Below are positions 22,984-34,928 of a stretch of DNA of 64,000 nucleotides, piece after piece. Each line of letters begins with the position of its first letter. Within the stretch, counting starts at the first letter, position 1. Origin of the DNA: Cerrena zonata (lineage: Eukaryota; Basidiomycota; Agaricomycetes; Polyporales; Cerrenaceae); NCBI GenBank assembly GCA_038087015.1, contig JASBNA010000020.1, positions 496,001 to 560,000 of the forward strand, read 5' to 3'. The notes under the pieces were generated by a model. That model made no database searches. It worked only from the letters and a program-made list of their open reading frames with translations, and was not told the DNA's origin. Position numbers and translations under genes: made by a program.

Positions 22984-25491
22984 TTGTAGAGAACGCAGTG
23001 AGCCAATACCGTAACAAGTATTTAATGAGAGGATTGTGGGGGTTTAGGGAGTCTAAACGGGGTCCTGGAGACATGACGAGGGTATGTTAGTATTCTAGGA
23101 CGGTACGAGGCACATTCTCGAGTAGAGTCGGTGGGTGTAGATGAAGCTGAGCAAGTCAGGTCCGTGGTGACATTAGAAACACCCCAAGGCAATGAGTAAC
23201 AGCCAAGCATTACGGCAAGTTCAATTGACGGACAGGTCGAATGAGTGCCTTAGTGTCAAGTCTTTCACCAGTCGTTAATGGACGAACCATGCTTGAGTAC
23301 TGAGCTTCATTCGCCGAGTGACGACACCAGTGCTGTCATAAGGTGAAGCTCGTTATTCCCAAGCATGGTGTCAAGCAATGTGTTCATTTCCTTGACAAGG
23401 CAGAACACTAGCGATTGAGTAGGCGAAGATTGGTGGCACATATGGAAAATGGCGATGGTGGCTGAGAATAATCATCCCATCGGGTTGCTTGTTCACCAAG
23501 TACCATGACGTTTCAAAAAAAACATACATGCAAGAGATGTAGAAGCCAGATGAAAGAGCGCAAAGACATACCAATGTTAACACACTCCGACTGAAATCCT
23601 GACTGTCCGACTCGTCGCCGCTTGGAACTTGTTTTCGTCTTCAACTTGCCTTGTCACTGTCTTGACCAATTTCTGCGTCACTCAACCTCCCCTTTAACCT
23701 TTCCTTTAACCTTCTACTCTTCAACTTGCCTTGAATAGTTCCGTTCGGTTTGGTGAGAGCCAGGAATAATGAGAAATGTGCCACGTGCCGCTTCGTCCGA
23801 CGCAGTTGGCGAAAGGGTCGGCGAGCGCCCTACTTGCGAGAAGCAACTATTGAAACAGTCATCTGCGCTCGCCGTCCACGACAGCGACAAGGTATGGGTT
23901 CAGATTATGAAGAGAACACTGCCGGGAACGTCGTTGAAGACCGTCCTAGCCGCCGAGTTCCTTGTGGAAATGCATTGTCCTAGCTCCGAGTCTCCGACTC
24001 AACATCTCACACTCCGCCACATTTCTTTCTGTCATATCTGCCTGGTGGCTGACCATAGCTTGACACAGAACATGTCGTGTTGCTTCAGCTAGGTATGTTT
24101 CAGAATTACCGTTACCGAACTAGATCCCTCGAGGAGACATCACCATTTTGTCGCAGCATACTTGCTGTGACTTGGGGGACCGTTTTCGCCTTTCTGGAAG
24201 AAACCGCTCAAAGTCCTCAATCAGTCAATCAGTCATCCCAGATGGTACTATATCATTCGGCGGAGATGCTGATATTTCTCATCCTCTATGCTGACTTCTC
24301 TATTCTTTCTCAAGTCTTCTCCTGGCGCTCAATTTGTCTCTGGTGACTCGATTCTGAATATGCCGCTCTTGCTATCAAGCTATCATGCTTCGTCGATCCT
24401 TCAAGGTTCGAAGCGGCGTCGGACTTGACATATTGACGTATTTTCCCGTCGTTTATGCGGATTGTCCCAGAGGATAGCAAGCGCGAAACTCAGTTTCTAG
24501 GACTGTTTCACTGACGTCGAGGGTTAGTACCCAAAGAGTGTATATTTCACGGCAATTGCAACTACTGTATCGCAAATTGGTCCTTCATATATATGGGGTT
24601 ATCCCGAACACAGCATTACATCCTCTCGACACCTACTCGACGCCACACCACCTGTTTCATTATCGTACTCCGTCATATCCACTATATTCACATGTCACGT
24701 TTCCATGGAGTCTTCTCCATCAACGCTCTTCCGGGTCAGGTACTGTGCTAATGAAAACACACGAGTATTGTGTTCCCCAGCAAATGTAGCAGACGGACCT
24801 ACAACTCCGAGCCATGCTCGACTACGGTCCGCTAAATACCGCAGCCTTTGCAAATTCAATGCGTTCTGTAGCTCAATATGGTGCTCCGACCGTACCGTCA
24901 GTCGTCATACAAGCTTCTCAATCAACTCTGAGCTTAATCTGTACTCTATATTGGCCCAGCCCTAATTCCGTTATTTCGCACACCAGCACATGAACGACGT
25001 ATGTAATATTCAAAGAATATGACGACGAGAGCAAATTGCAGTGGAGTTCAACTAGGCGAAGTAAATTTGGGGTTGTAGTGCGACCTAGTAATGTTACACG
25101 AGTCGGATTTCTTTTCGAAGCCGCCGACAAATCAGGTCTCCAGGTCGGTCACCAGCGTTGAGTGCAGCATAAACAAAGGTATAATTTATAGTAACTACTC
25201 GTGCATAATTATTACGACTGGCCACGCAACGCGTCAGTGTGAACCCAAGATTTCTACTATGGTATCATTGAATCGTTGTATCCCGTGCAAGCATCATGAA
25301 GCCGTTCTAATAAAGAAAAATAAGAAGTAGAATGTGAGACCAGTGGAGTGTGAAAATATGAAAATGTCCCCATCGCAAACCAGACAAAAACTATTAGTCG
25401 TTGTTTTGCACCCTCTTTGATCAATATAAGTCCCAGTACCACAACACAGCGGACCTCCACGGTCCCTTTCGTATGGACGCCGATAAACTCT
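22984..25491. other. Gene-poor spacer
   Basis: About 2.5 kb without a supportable gene. A C/T-rich tract near 23640-23730 resembles a fungal promoter. A frame just after it (from about 23750) begins with a CxxC pair and basic residues like half a zinc cluster, but it breaks. The rest shows only short random frames. Confidence 0.4.
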
Positions 25492-25980
25492 TCACCCTCC
25501 CCTAGGGCATCTACATGCCTTCGCATGAGTCCCTGCAGGAAAGCACCTCGCGTCCTCCAGACTCTTGATAACGACCAAACACCAGTCCTGACAATTACTT
25601 TCTCCGATGATACGTTCAGCGTTGTGCTCATTGATGAGCTCTGTTGCGGCGTCGCAGTATTCCTTTAGCATGGAACAGAAGGCGTCGTGCATTTCGCCCA
25701 AATAGAGGCGCGATTCGTAGGATTGCGCGCCACGGGGTCCTTTGAGTTGGACACCTCGAATGATCGAGGTCGTGAATTGGCCATTACCCCAGCCGTCACC
25801 TTCCGCCTGTAGAATCGTCAGAATGAAGAATTAAGACGCAACAACGGAGCCGATGGTACCCACCTGGTATATCGTTCCAATGGCTTGATCGTCGGTATCG
25901 TAGGTCATGAACAGAGACCAGTGTTTTGGCCCCGGGGTAGTTCGAGAACGGTACCATACGAGCCAGAAATAGTTGGTCAT
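25492..25980 (-). CDS. Small hypothetical protein, 143 residues
   Basis: Two exons on the minus strand, 25864-25980 and 25492-25806, separated by a 57-nt GT-AG intron. The product starts MTNYFWLVWYRSRTTPGPKH and continues with AEGDGWGNGQF, RGVQLKGPRGAQSYESR, LGEMHDAFCSMLKEYCDAATE and NCQDWCLVVIKSLEDA. The pattern (an N-terminal strand pair, an aromatic-rich core, and NCQDW near the end) looks like a family of small proteins common in basidiomycetes. NCQDW could hold a reactive Cys, as in papain-like folds, but I cannot assign a function. The start is the only ATG that keeps the conserved-looking N-terminus in frame. Confidence 0.6.
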
Positions 25981-28900
25981 TAAAAATATAGTCTGCTTAT
26001 TAAGAATAGAATAAAAAGTAGCACATGTCAGTGACTCTAAGATTGAGGATGAAGTGTAAAGTGTATGATGGAGTTCAGAGAGTACCGAAGGCCATTTGTG
26101 GCCACTCGATCACTCCCCGATCACATGGAAGGTGGGCCGAAAAGCGGTACTCACTTGCTATGGCAATAGAAATTCAGAACGTCTGGATCATAAGGTTGGG
26201 GAACAGCAATATAGGAGTTTGTTTAACAATCGTGTGTCTGCATTCACATGCAGTGGGGTAAGTGGTCTAGGTTAAAGGTCAAAAAGTCAATATCGATAGA
26301 CACTGGCAAGGCTATCATCAGTAGGAAGCCAACCAGAGACCATAACAACCACTTACGTGTTAGATCAAGCGAGTAGTACTAGTGGCGGGGACAAGTTGGA
26401 ATGAGACATCGATGCGCGGTCGGGTTTTATACCCTCGGACGGGACTTGCTGCTACTATAATTTTCGTGCCCAGCGTTGGAAACGGCAAGTATAAGCACAG
26501 GCAGCTTCGTCATCTGTCCCTATCCGTTAATGGACCATCTGCTGCATCATGCAGCGTGGCTTGAATGGTTCGGGTCAGGGAAGCACGTTGTCAGCGCGCT
26601 GGAGTTCTTCGATGTAACTGCTCCCAGTGCAGCGTGTCATCAGTGTGTGGCTATTCCCCGGAGATTGAAAGTTCTCAGAATCTCTCACTACTACGCTTCT
26701 TGAAGATTGTGAAATGGGTGTATGTAGAATCGCTATAGATCTGATGTCATACAGCCATGATACACAGTGATGTAGCTGATATGCATGACCTATGAGAGTC
26801 AATTCCTTCCGTGTCGTCATTTGTTCTTACATCGGAGATGATGTAACCTTCAATAAACGAGTTTTGATGTGGCCTAAACAATGCACAGGATTAAAGAGGA
26901 GGGACCTAGCAGGTGAGTGTAGTTGGAGCGGAACTTCTTGAATGTTCGCGCACACCCGGGGAAAATAGAATGTGCTTCGGTATTGAAATTTACTTCATTT
27001 AACCATGTCTCATGCATGTGTTTTACATTATGAACTGCGCTTCCGTACGGGTCGAAAGCAGACAATAGTAAATTGGCGAAGAATCATTGAAGTAGATCAC
27101 ATTGGTGGATAGACTTCGATGAAAGTAACGTAAACATGTCATCGATACAGAAGAGAACACGGGGAGACAAAACCATGTGGAAAATGCCTGGTATCAAACA
27201 ATTCTTCAGTACAGGCTGTACGCTTCGTTCATTACCCGCCGTCAGAAGCCTGCGATGTCATTTTTGCTATTACATGTATATTTGAGGGGACCGATCAACG
27301 AATTTGCATAGAAATGTTGCTATGCACTCACGTTTTGACAGTTCTTCGACTTCGTTTCGGGTTAACACATGTACACCGCAACTTTATTCATTATACCCTG
27401 TCCAGCAGAATTAGAAGCGAGGAATGAGTATTGGTTATTGAACAATCATATGTTGCGTTTACTTACGAGTTAGCTCCCCCAGGTTCACTTGAATGAATTG
27501 TGGTGCCAGTTACAACATCAATGGGGTCATAGGCTGCAGCTTGCCACTTGCGGCTTAGGTGTATTTGAGCTTTAAGCTCAACAACGAGGTGCCTGGCAGG
27601 TAGAAGGTATAGATAGTAATCCATATAAGGCGTTGTATGACTACCGTATGCGGATGGACGAAGAGGGGACGAAGAACTTAGAAGATAGGAAGTTGAGAAT
27701 CGGGGAGAGATCATCTCTCGAGACATCAGTACGGACGATCTGGCAACTGTCAACCAAGCGTGAGGAAGTGAAGAAGTTGAACTCTGAGATTACTGGACGC
27801 TGTAAATCACGAGCCAGGTCATGCCACCAGATATAGATCTGGGGGAGCTGGTGAATCAACCGGTTAAGCGGGCTGGAATGTGAAAGATGTGATCTTGAGT
27901 AAAACCCAAGGTGAGAAGACAGATGCCATCTAGATGAAATACCGACTGAAAGTCGTACCAAAGCTGAGTCTCTGGGTAGGTTGATCATCAATAGGGTCTA
28001 AGAATTGAATATAGATCAGCGGCTCCACAAACGACCAGTGCAATTGCTCACAGCAACCTTCGAAAAGCCACCCGCACCTTCCACGCCGAATCCATCCTAA
28101 ATCTGACATACACGATCTCCCATAAAGAAGCTCCGCAGATGACGGAATCAGTAAACCCTGCGGGAAGAAAATAGAGTCCGACAGCGTGACCCACGTCCGG
28201 ACTTCGAAGCGAAGACGGAAGTTCTGAAACTTCTTGAATCGTTATCGATGTGAAATACATGTAGCTGGAGGTCTGTACGGTTAGCTGTCGGGATGTTTTT
28301 GCCATACAAGCTTTCGGCTTCAACCATCTCCTTATGGTTGTAGGGTGTATAATTGTATCATTCCATCATCGATCATGAGATCGTGAAGAGAGGAAGCCCG
28401 AGACGTGCGGCAGTCGCACCGAAAAGAGAAAGTATTTGGCGAAGTCGAAGGAGGGTATGAAAGTTACAAATGAACGAGTCATGAGTCGTGCTTTTCCTAT
28501 GTCATAGAATCATGGAAGAAGCAGCTTTACTCTCATACGAGGTTATCGGGTGCAATCTCTGAGAATTCGGCTATTCGGTATACCAGATGGATGATTGGGA
28601 GCGACCTCGGACTGCAAGCCACCTAGTAAATAGATGGGCGAACGAGCGAGGGAGGGTCCGCCTCCTATGTGGACCACGGCGACTTCACCAGTCAAAAACC
28701 GCAAGTGGAAAGTTGCCAGGAGAAGATTTGTAAGCTGCGTGCTTCAAAGTCGATGACAGGAATGTCCCAAGGAAAATGGTCGTTCATGGAGGATAGCCTT
28801 AAGTCAATGCAGACATTGGCCAAGACTATCTGTAGAGTCGATAGTACCCTCAAAGTTGATACGTCCCTTATCTGTCGTAATGAATTATGGCATCAGCTGG

Positions 28901-29194
28901 GGACTGTATATTATCTTGCAACGTACCGTTTCCCGACCATGCAGATAGGCATCAGGACCCTCGTATTTACTCAAGCTCCGAAAGACGTCGCACACGAAGC
29001 CTGCTAGGATTTATTTCCTCGCACGCCGGGCTTCGTATAATGTACCATGATAGTCAAATCACAATCTCGAGTGAATAATATACAGGGTATACTAAAGGTA
29101 CAACCTATTAAGACTTGAGTCATTTTACACTTCACAGTTCTAAGGATTCATAGGACGTACACATAAAAATACCCAACCAAGCCTCGTAGACCCT
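25981..29194. other. Large gene-poor region
   Basis: About 3.2 kb in which every frame is short. Frames of about 90-115 codons near 27463-27991, 28048-28323 (minus) and 28669-29007 (plus) have no recognisable motif or consistent splice partners. It may hold decayed transposon or gene remnants. No repeats were obvious by eye. Confidence 0.4.
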
Positions 29195-29825
29195 TCACCC
29201 AAACTCGAGTGCTTTTCGATGGTGACAAGGTATTTCAATCAGCCCGATTGAGTAATCCAGCGACTCGTCAGACCTATAGGTGCTCTCCGCCCACTCCTCG
29301 GGCATCTTCTTCATCATCGAACCAGAACTTGAAAAGGAAGACATTCTTCGTGAAGGATCATGATCTTGAATAGAAGGTTCGTGCTGCTTGCCAGGCGAAG
29401 GCATCATAATCGCCACAGCAATTTCCATTTGGGAAGTGACGTTGGAAGCAATGGCAGTGCTGGTGGGTCAAGGCCGTTAACTTTAGAAGTACAGAGTACT
29501 GGATCTCTATGGACATACTCGTAAGATGTGGCAACAGAAATGGGCTGTATCAGAGAGTAAGTCAGTGAGAATCTCGGAACACGTCAAGCAATGTCATTGT
29601 GCAAGGACACACCATGATCTCCTCCCAATTTCCACCTTTCTCAGAACGCACAACATATACATCTACTAGTAAGGGTTTCTCTTCGCCGTTCCGCCTAAGG
29701 TTTTGTGCCAAGACCGGTCTTGCACGTATATTTCGCCTCGCTACTATGAAGGAAATAGCGGCACAAAGCACTGCAGCGCCTGCGATAACGACCAGTGGGT
29801 TGAATTCGATTGTTTGTACCGCCAT
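29195..29825 (-). CDS. Single-pass membrane protein, paralogue of the 58 kb gene
   Basis: Exons 29613-29825, 29519-29544 and 29195-29459 (minus) give 167 residues with consistent phases. A transmembrane helix (LVVIAGAAVLCAAISFIVA) near the N-terminus is followed by a basic stretch, then EEKPLLVDVYV, PISVA, SQMEIAVAIMMPSP and a C-terminal LDYSIGLIEIP. The same order of landmarks occurs in the gene at 57983-58759 (GEKPVLWDVYV, PITG, LQIAVAVVMPHP, LDYCLGLVDLP). The two are therefore paralogues about 29 kb apart on the same strand. No signal peptide precedes the helix, so a short luminal N-terminus and a cytosolic tail are likely. Function is unknown. Confidence 0.7.
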
Positions 29826-30498
29826 TTATGGATCTCAAGAAGTTCACAGGACTAGTTTGACTGATATTGTACAAGACAAGGCCACAGGCTACATGGGAGA
29901 GAGGAGGCAAGTAACAACAGCCCAAGGTCTTGTTGGTGGGAGCTGTCGTACTTGGAGAGAAACATATTTAGAATTGGCTGCGCACAGTGTGAATTTGGTA
30001 TTTCTGTATTTGGAATCGAGCACAACTGATAAGAGGCCGTACTTCTCAGGCCTTTTGTGCAACAGACAGGGAGAAATAGCAAATGATGGCAGCAGACAAC
30101 GTATCAAAGAAATGTCAGAACAGTAGTTGAGTGTAAACGGAGTGACTCCGGCTCATCATCTATTCATCCTTCCGACCTTCCCCTTCTCAGCTTGTGCGAG
30201 CGAATAATTAGGGTGCATTCGAATATGACATCACACAACATAGCCCTCAGGTCAACCCAACCACAGCAGTGACCGGCTGGGATACACCAGCTCTTTACCG
30301 ATGTCGTTCAGCTGAACTATAATGCACAGACATGTCATTTGAGACTCGCCGGAGTGGAGCTCAGTCAATGCACATCAGACTCCAGGGGTAATTTCTGATA
30401 GGACGATGCATTCTCTTTGGTTTAGCAATACAACGAACAATTAGTAGCGGTGGTGTACAACGAGCGGAAGTGTTATGAGTATAAGTATAGAGGGAAGC
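29826..30498. other. Intergenic spacer
   Basis: About 670 bp between two minus-strand genes. It should hold the promoter of the membrane protein gene and the terminator of the S41 peptidase gene. No further feature was seen; the plus-strand frame crossing 29599-30126 is largely a shadow of the gene below it. Confidence 0.4.
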
Positions 30499-33334
30499 TC
30501 AGAAGAGTTTCTTCGCGATGGTGTTCCAGATGGCCGTTGGGTTGTTGACACTAGTAAGAAGAGACGCTATTAGCATGATGGTCATCTTGAATGATCGCGA
30601 AGGCAACTTACATGTCAGCCGTCAAGGGCAAGTTCACATCTGCAGGATGGTCTTGCCATTCTATAAGAGAAGGTTTAGGGTCATTCTGTGAAGTCGATAT
30701 ATAGTAATCACTAACCTTCGGGCTGAGTAGGGTCGTTCACACCAAAGCCAAGACGCCAGGTAATACCCTGGACACTGTTGGTAAGGCTGACGGGGGAGAG
30801 TGTCAGTTAATGAATTGGCTAGCGAAACGAAATAACGTACAAATCAGGAGGAGCCAAAGTGTTGTTCTTCAAGTGTGTCGTCTGGAAGAGACAATAAGGT
30901 TCTGCACATTTAAGATATGTGTATGCATACCTTGATCTCAGTGTCCATGGTAGAGAAGTCGGTAGACTGTCCGCCGACGGTACCACAATACTGTTGCTGG
31001 ACGCCCTTCTTTCCGCCGAGAACGACGGTCTTGGAGCCTTGCTTTTTGGCCATAGTGATCTAAAGAACAATTTGTAGCGTCGTGATGACAAGGAGAGATC
31101 AGGTGCGACTTACACTGAAGAGGGAGCAGGAAGAAGCACATCTTCCGTTGTTCACGATGACGACTTTCTTGGGGTCGAAGAGTTGTTCAGAGGGAGGAGC
31201 AATATCGAAGGGTTGACAAATATCGGACATTCTGTAAGGGCAAGAGAAACACACAGCGATAAGTGTCAACTCAACCTGTCACTTTGGAAATTGCTTACCT
31301 GGGAGAGAAAGCATCTGCGCGTCCGTTGATGGTCTTCTTCTGGAGAGGCTCAAGCCAGTCATCAGTAGCACCAAACTGAGTCTGGGCACCAGCGGTGTTG
31401 ACGGAAGCCCAGTTAATTGGGTTGTAAAGAAGCTCATCGTCGGGGTCGACCTTTGAAGGATCTGCGACAATAGTCTTGACGATCAGTTGAGCAAGAGGGC
31501 CTGCACGTGTTTCCGTATCTAAACCAGCTTGAGGTACGGTGGTAGAAGCGGGTCCCACAATCTACAGAATTCCGAAGTTATTGCGTATTACGCGGTTCAG
31601 GCGGTTCGATACCACTTACGATACGGTGCAACCACTGTAGAAGACATACAGTCAGCGTTTAATCGTAATACGAAAATAATGTCGCACGTACGTGAGCAAG
31701 GCAGATGAAACCACCACCGTTGTTAGTCTATCAGAAGCAGAACGTGTGAGAAGTCGACAGATGAAATAAGATGGACTTCTAGCGCAAACTTACGACGTCA
31801 ACAATCAATTGAGATGCACCTTGTGACTTCAAGTTAACCAGACCGTCCAGCATGGCCTGCTGAAGGCCAGCGAACGAGCTGGCGGAGAAACTCCCGAGAG
31901 CCAAGACACCAGTCTTCTTATCATCGAGAAGGTAGAACTGGGCAACGCCGTTGCTACCGTCAAGGGGTGACTGAGGGGTAAGAGTAGGAGGAAGAACGAC
32001 ATCCTGTACGGGGGTGGTATCAAGAATAACGTTAATGGCGTGCTTCTTGCGATCGGCTGGAGCAATGTCGGGTTGCTGCTCGAATTTGGCGACGGCGGGA
32101 ACAGTAGATGCATCTTGACGTTTGGCAGCATTGGCGTAAACGTCGACACCGTTGGTATTAGCTTGCGCAGTGCAAAGGCTTGAACGGTATGATGCCGAGT
32201 CAGTCCAAGTTGTCGCCACGTTCTTCCTGGAGAAGTAGGGAAGCTATAGGGACATAATCAGCTTTCTTGTTGTATACGACCGAAACGTTGAACATACTGT
32301 GACAAATTCAGGGATCGTCGAGTTGGCGCGTTGGACGAAGAGAGTGACAGAATCCTTGAGAGGTAAGGACATCTGAGCAAAATTGCCCATGATGTAATTC
32401 CAGCCAGTTGCAGCACGGTTGTAACTCGAGAAGAACCTATAATTGTGTAGTCTCCATCAGATATGTTCTTCCTTATAGCGAACAAAAAAAACATACGAGT
32501 TCTGACGAGTTGCATGAGACTGGAAGGACCCAGTAATGGCGGCGTTAGCCTCGACGGCAACAAAGGGATCTAAACCGTCGATCAAGAGAACTTTGGCACC
32601 GGAAAGCTGTAACTGATATGAGCGAAGTGACTTCGAAATTGGCTGGGAATACACCTACGCTTTCGAGTTTGCCTTTGAGGTTACCGGGGAGTGCGTTTTG
32701 CCAAACATCAATCTGGTCTGCGAATTCCCTCGAAGCCACGGTGAAGGCTTCGGGTGCAATGTGGACAGCCTGAGCACCGTGAGAGTCGGTTAGGAGAACT
32801 AAAGGAGTGGGAAGGAATGTCAAGAAGACAGCTAGCGTTTCCTGATATCAGCAAAATAGTCGAGTAGAATGTTGAGATAATAAACATACAGTCGAAACAG
32901 TTGTTGATATAAACGCAGTGTCCATCGTTGAGCCTCTTGAAAGTCCTGGAAAGGTCGATATGGAAATCGAGCTCCGAAGGATACGACGAATGGCCAATCC
33001 GTGCCAAATCGAAGTGCAAATCCTCGTGCACATCCGAAGCGAATGGAGCAGGAGCATGGACCTGGTAGTTAACCGAAGTGTGGAACGCAATAGTCTTGTT
33101 CACGACCTCGATGGTCTACAAAATCACAACATTTAAGTACTCTGTTCATAGAGGAGAAACAGGGGATAAGCACTTACGTTAGCCCTAAGTGTGGGGTCCA
33201 CTTTGAAGGAAGTGAAGCAAGCTCTGACTTGCTTAGGAGTGACCCATTTAGAACTAGAAATGTCAGCACACGGATCCGCAAAAGGCGGTAGCGGCAAGAA
33301 CCCCGGCCAGAACGAAAGACACTGAAAGCTGCAT
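30499..33334 (-). CDS. Secreted S41 family serine peptidase (tail-specific protease type)
   Basis: About 15 exons on the minus strand. It starts with a signal peptide, MQLSVSFVLAGVLAATAFA, then DPCADISSSKWVTPKQVRACF. Downstream landmarks are YQVHAPAPFASDVHEDLHFDL, RTFKRLNDGHCVYINNCF, AKVLLIDGLDPFVAVEANA, QLIVDVTNNGGGFICLAHWL, and VVIVNNGRCASSCSLFS, in which a Ser should be the nucleophile of the S41 Ser-Lys pair. KKQGSKTVVLGGKKGV follows. The order (LIVD-NNGGG, then NNGRCASSCS) matches S41/CPAF-like secreted fungal peptidases. It is probably an extracellular or cell-wall protease. The dense intron pattern and lack of stops in all exons argue that it is intact. Confidence 0.88.
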
Positions 33335-34928
33335 CTTAGCGTGAATACCCCACAAACAGTAACGAGGGACACTGTTCGCTTGGTTATCGTTTCTGCAGGT
33401 CGCGAGACTTTATACAGATCGTGAATGAAAATGAGCCCCTTACGACCCGCCGGGAATGGCGACCACATGGGCCAGCATACGATACATCAAGCTTCCACCT
33501 GGGAAACATTAAATGAAGGACTGAGATACCAGTGATACTTTATCTTGGCATCGCAGTCTTTCACTGATATTAGTACCTGTTCATGCTGTATGGTCGGTAA
33601 CATGGTGGCAATACAGAATCCAAGAAAAGAGAGACGCAAGCACGGAATCCTTTCCGATTCCCTCATTATACACCAGAATAGAGCAATACATGTGCAGGCG
33701 ATACCAGGCTGAGAATTGGTTGGCTACCGGTCTATGTCCGTGGACGGATCGAGATGACGGTTGAATGGCAGGTACCGTTTGGTGCCCACATGGCGATTTC
33801 ATGGCAACGTCCCGGGGAGATCAATGAAAATTGCCTAAGAAAGGAGTATAGGTACACTTGAAACATCCATTATGCGAGATACAGGGAAAAGCAAGGGAAA
33901 AGTAAACAAGCAGTCCCCTTTCTCCGATAATAGCACCGTTCGTAGATAGTGGTATAGTCCCGGGCGTTCCGGGTTGGAAGAAGAACTGTGTAGTCACCCG
34001 ACCACACGTACACACATAGTATCTCTTTTTATAGTACGTTGAATGAGTATCGTTCTACGTTACAGTTGGTTTGACGTCGAAGCTGGACGGTTGGGAGACT
34101 TCGGCACCATCAGAAGGTACTGGTAATGCTGACGTGCAAAGGGAATTGGTGGGTATAGTAATGTAGTTGAAGGGGCAAGACGAAAATGTCTCCGAGTTAC
34201 TAATATCTTCAGGCTTGAAGAGACGAAGAAGCTAAAACAATCCTTTTGGAGAGAGAAATGTTCGGTGCGACGTAACAGCAGAGACGACATGTGCGATGAC
34301 GATCAAGCAACACATTCATGACATCGAGTGAGATTCCATACCCACCAATCACACAACAGCTTACGGTTCTTTTCACACCAGATATGACGTTCCAATTAGA
34401 TTGTGGTGTAAAACGTAACCGACAAAGCAAGAAAGCAAGAACCAAGACGAAGTGAAGTAATAAAGAGAGGATCGGGGGGAGTAATCATGTGGTGGGTCAT
34501 ATTTTTCAATGAATCATTCAAGGGAAAATAACAACCGTCATGTTATCCCAAACCGATACCAGGGCGATTGAACGCCACCAGTGAACCGGCGAGACTAGGG
34601 ATAGACATCACTATGTCAGCCCGCGAGAATGATAAATAAGGGGTATTTTAACCCTGAGTACATGTGGAAGGTCTAGGTTTGAGGGGTTGAAGAGTTGCAG
34701 TCAGGACCTTGAAGAGGGAGAGGTGTGTCCAGAGAGGGAAAGGAGTACTCACAGTGTGTTGAAGTTCGCGGCGATGTCGATCGCCCTAGAGAAACATATC
34801 TGTACATCAACTGTAGTTGCAAGAAAGAAAAAGAAAATACTCCCGCCTCTTGAGCAAGACCATAAAACCATATAAGAAACGTAGATAACCTCAATAAACC
34901 TACCTGTGACCTACGATCAGTTAGAAGA
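33335..34928. other. Gene-poor spacer
   Basis: About 1.6 kb between the S41 peptidase start and the stop of the RRM-like gene. Only short frames are present. A TATA-like sequence near 33409 belongs to the peptidase promoter. Nothing else was recognised. Confidence 0.45.
33409..33414 (-). promoter_or_regulatory. TATA box of the S41 peptidase gene
   Basis: TATAAA on the minus strand, 75 bp upstream of the ATG at 33332-33334, in a position suitable for a core promoter. Confidence 0.4.

Noticed and set aside
23750..23983. Frame with a CxxC pair and basic residues resembling half of a Zn2Cys6 cluster
   Set aside because: Third and later cysteines are missing in this frame and appear only after a frame switch; no further support, so treated as chance or an old relic.
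28048..28323. Minus-strand frame of about 90 codons
   Set aside because: Starts without ATG, no motif, and neighbouring frames do not splice to it.
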